NCBI GenBank assembly: GCA_949284685.1
Contig: CASDWE010000003.1
Coordinates: 62,001 to 126,000 of the forward strand
Origin: an uncultured bacterium
GTDB lineage: Bacteria; Bacillota_I; Bacilli_A; RFN20; CAG-826
DNA: 64,000 nucleotides
Direction: 5' to 3'
Of this stretch, positions 64,000 through 64,000 are shown piece after piece. Below the pieces are notes generated by a model. That model was given only the letters and a program-made list of their open reading frames with translations. It ran no database searches and had not been told where the DNA came from. Both the position numbers and the translations under genes were made by a program. Within the stretch, counting starts at the first letter, position 1, and each line of letters begins with the position of its first letter.

Positions 64000-64000
64000 A

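Noticed and set aside
1-64000. tRNA or rRNA genes, insertion sequences, prophage
   Set aside because: None seen on reading both strands: no cloverleaf with TTC-arm context, no transposase or phage proteins.

Overview
The window is a compact, AT-rich bacterial chromosome segment made almost entirely of housekeeping genes. Gene order follows the Bacillus subtilis map in long blocks: dnaG-rpoD-trmK-yqfO-ispH-cshB-nfo-ispG; yqeG-yqeH-yhbY-nadD-yqeK; asp23-nusB-xseA-xseB-dxs; secDF-recJ-relA-hisS-aspS; ruvA-ruvB; obg-rpmA-prp-rplU; valS-engB-lon-tig-ysoA. This points to Bacillota, most likely a genome-reduced Bacilli/Mollicutes-type lineage such as uncultured gut or environmental relatives of Acholeplasma, RF39 or Izemoplasma. 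The exact taxon cannot be told from this sequence. TGA is used as a real stop codon (trmK, yhbY, nadD-yqeK, plsY and others), so the mycoplasma code does not apply. No rRNA, tRNA, CRISPR array, prophage or insertion sequence was found.

Layout. Bases 1-21,253 carry mainly + strand genes: primase and sigma factor, tRNA and ribosome functions, NAD synthesis, topoisomerase IV (parE-parC) and the YqeGH/YhbY ribosome-assembly genes. The minus-strand exceptions are ispH, ispG and plsY. At 21,274-21,301 there is a good match to a XerC/XerD dif site. Immediately after it, transcription switches: every gene from 21.4 to 57.6 kb is on the minus strand. Genes on both sides therefore point at dif, as expected at the replication terminus. 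xerD itself lies 3.7 kb away. The right arm holds an orphan PemK/MazF-like gene, an ABC importer pair without an ATPase, deoB-xerD-dinB-dxs-xseBA-nusB-asp23, tkt, aspS-hisS-relA, recJ, secDF, ruvBA, obg, the L27/Prp/L21 operon, radC, valS with a T-box, engB, lon and tig. From 57 to 64 kb the content is more accessory: a TetR regulator divergent from two tandem sugar-epimerase-like genes, a HEPN-like/CBS protein, degV, a CLC channel, an AlkD-like protein and a lipoprotein.

How the genes work together. Three MEP isoprenoid enzymes (dxs, ispG, ispH) occur at three separate loci. Two NAD enzymes (NadD fused to YqeK, and glutamine-dependent NadE) occur in the left arm. Recombination and repair genes (ruvAB, recJ, xseAB, radC, dinB, nfo, an AlkD-like gene) and translation genes fill most of the rest.

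Most notable observations. (1) Intergenic arrays of ACTAA/TTAGT words repeat with an exact 11-bp period, three words each at four places and two words at a fifth; I know of no described element that matches. (2) The dif site coincides with the strand switch. (3) NadE carries an N-terminal Phd/YefM antitoxin-like domain. (4) Six genes have a -10 hexamer exactly 6 nt before ATG, which suggests systematic leaderless transcription. (5) EF-P lacks the usual lysine loop. (6) The Shine-Dalgarno of the toxin-like gene lies inside a terminator-like hairpin.
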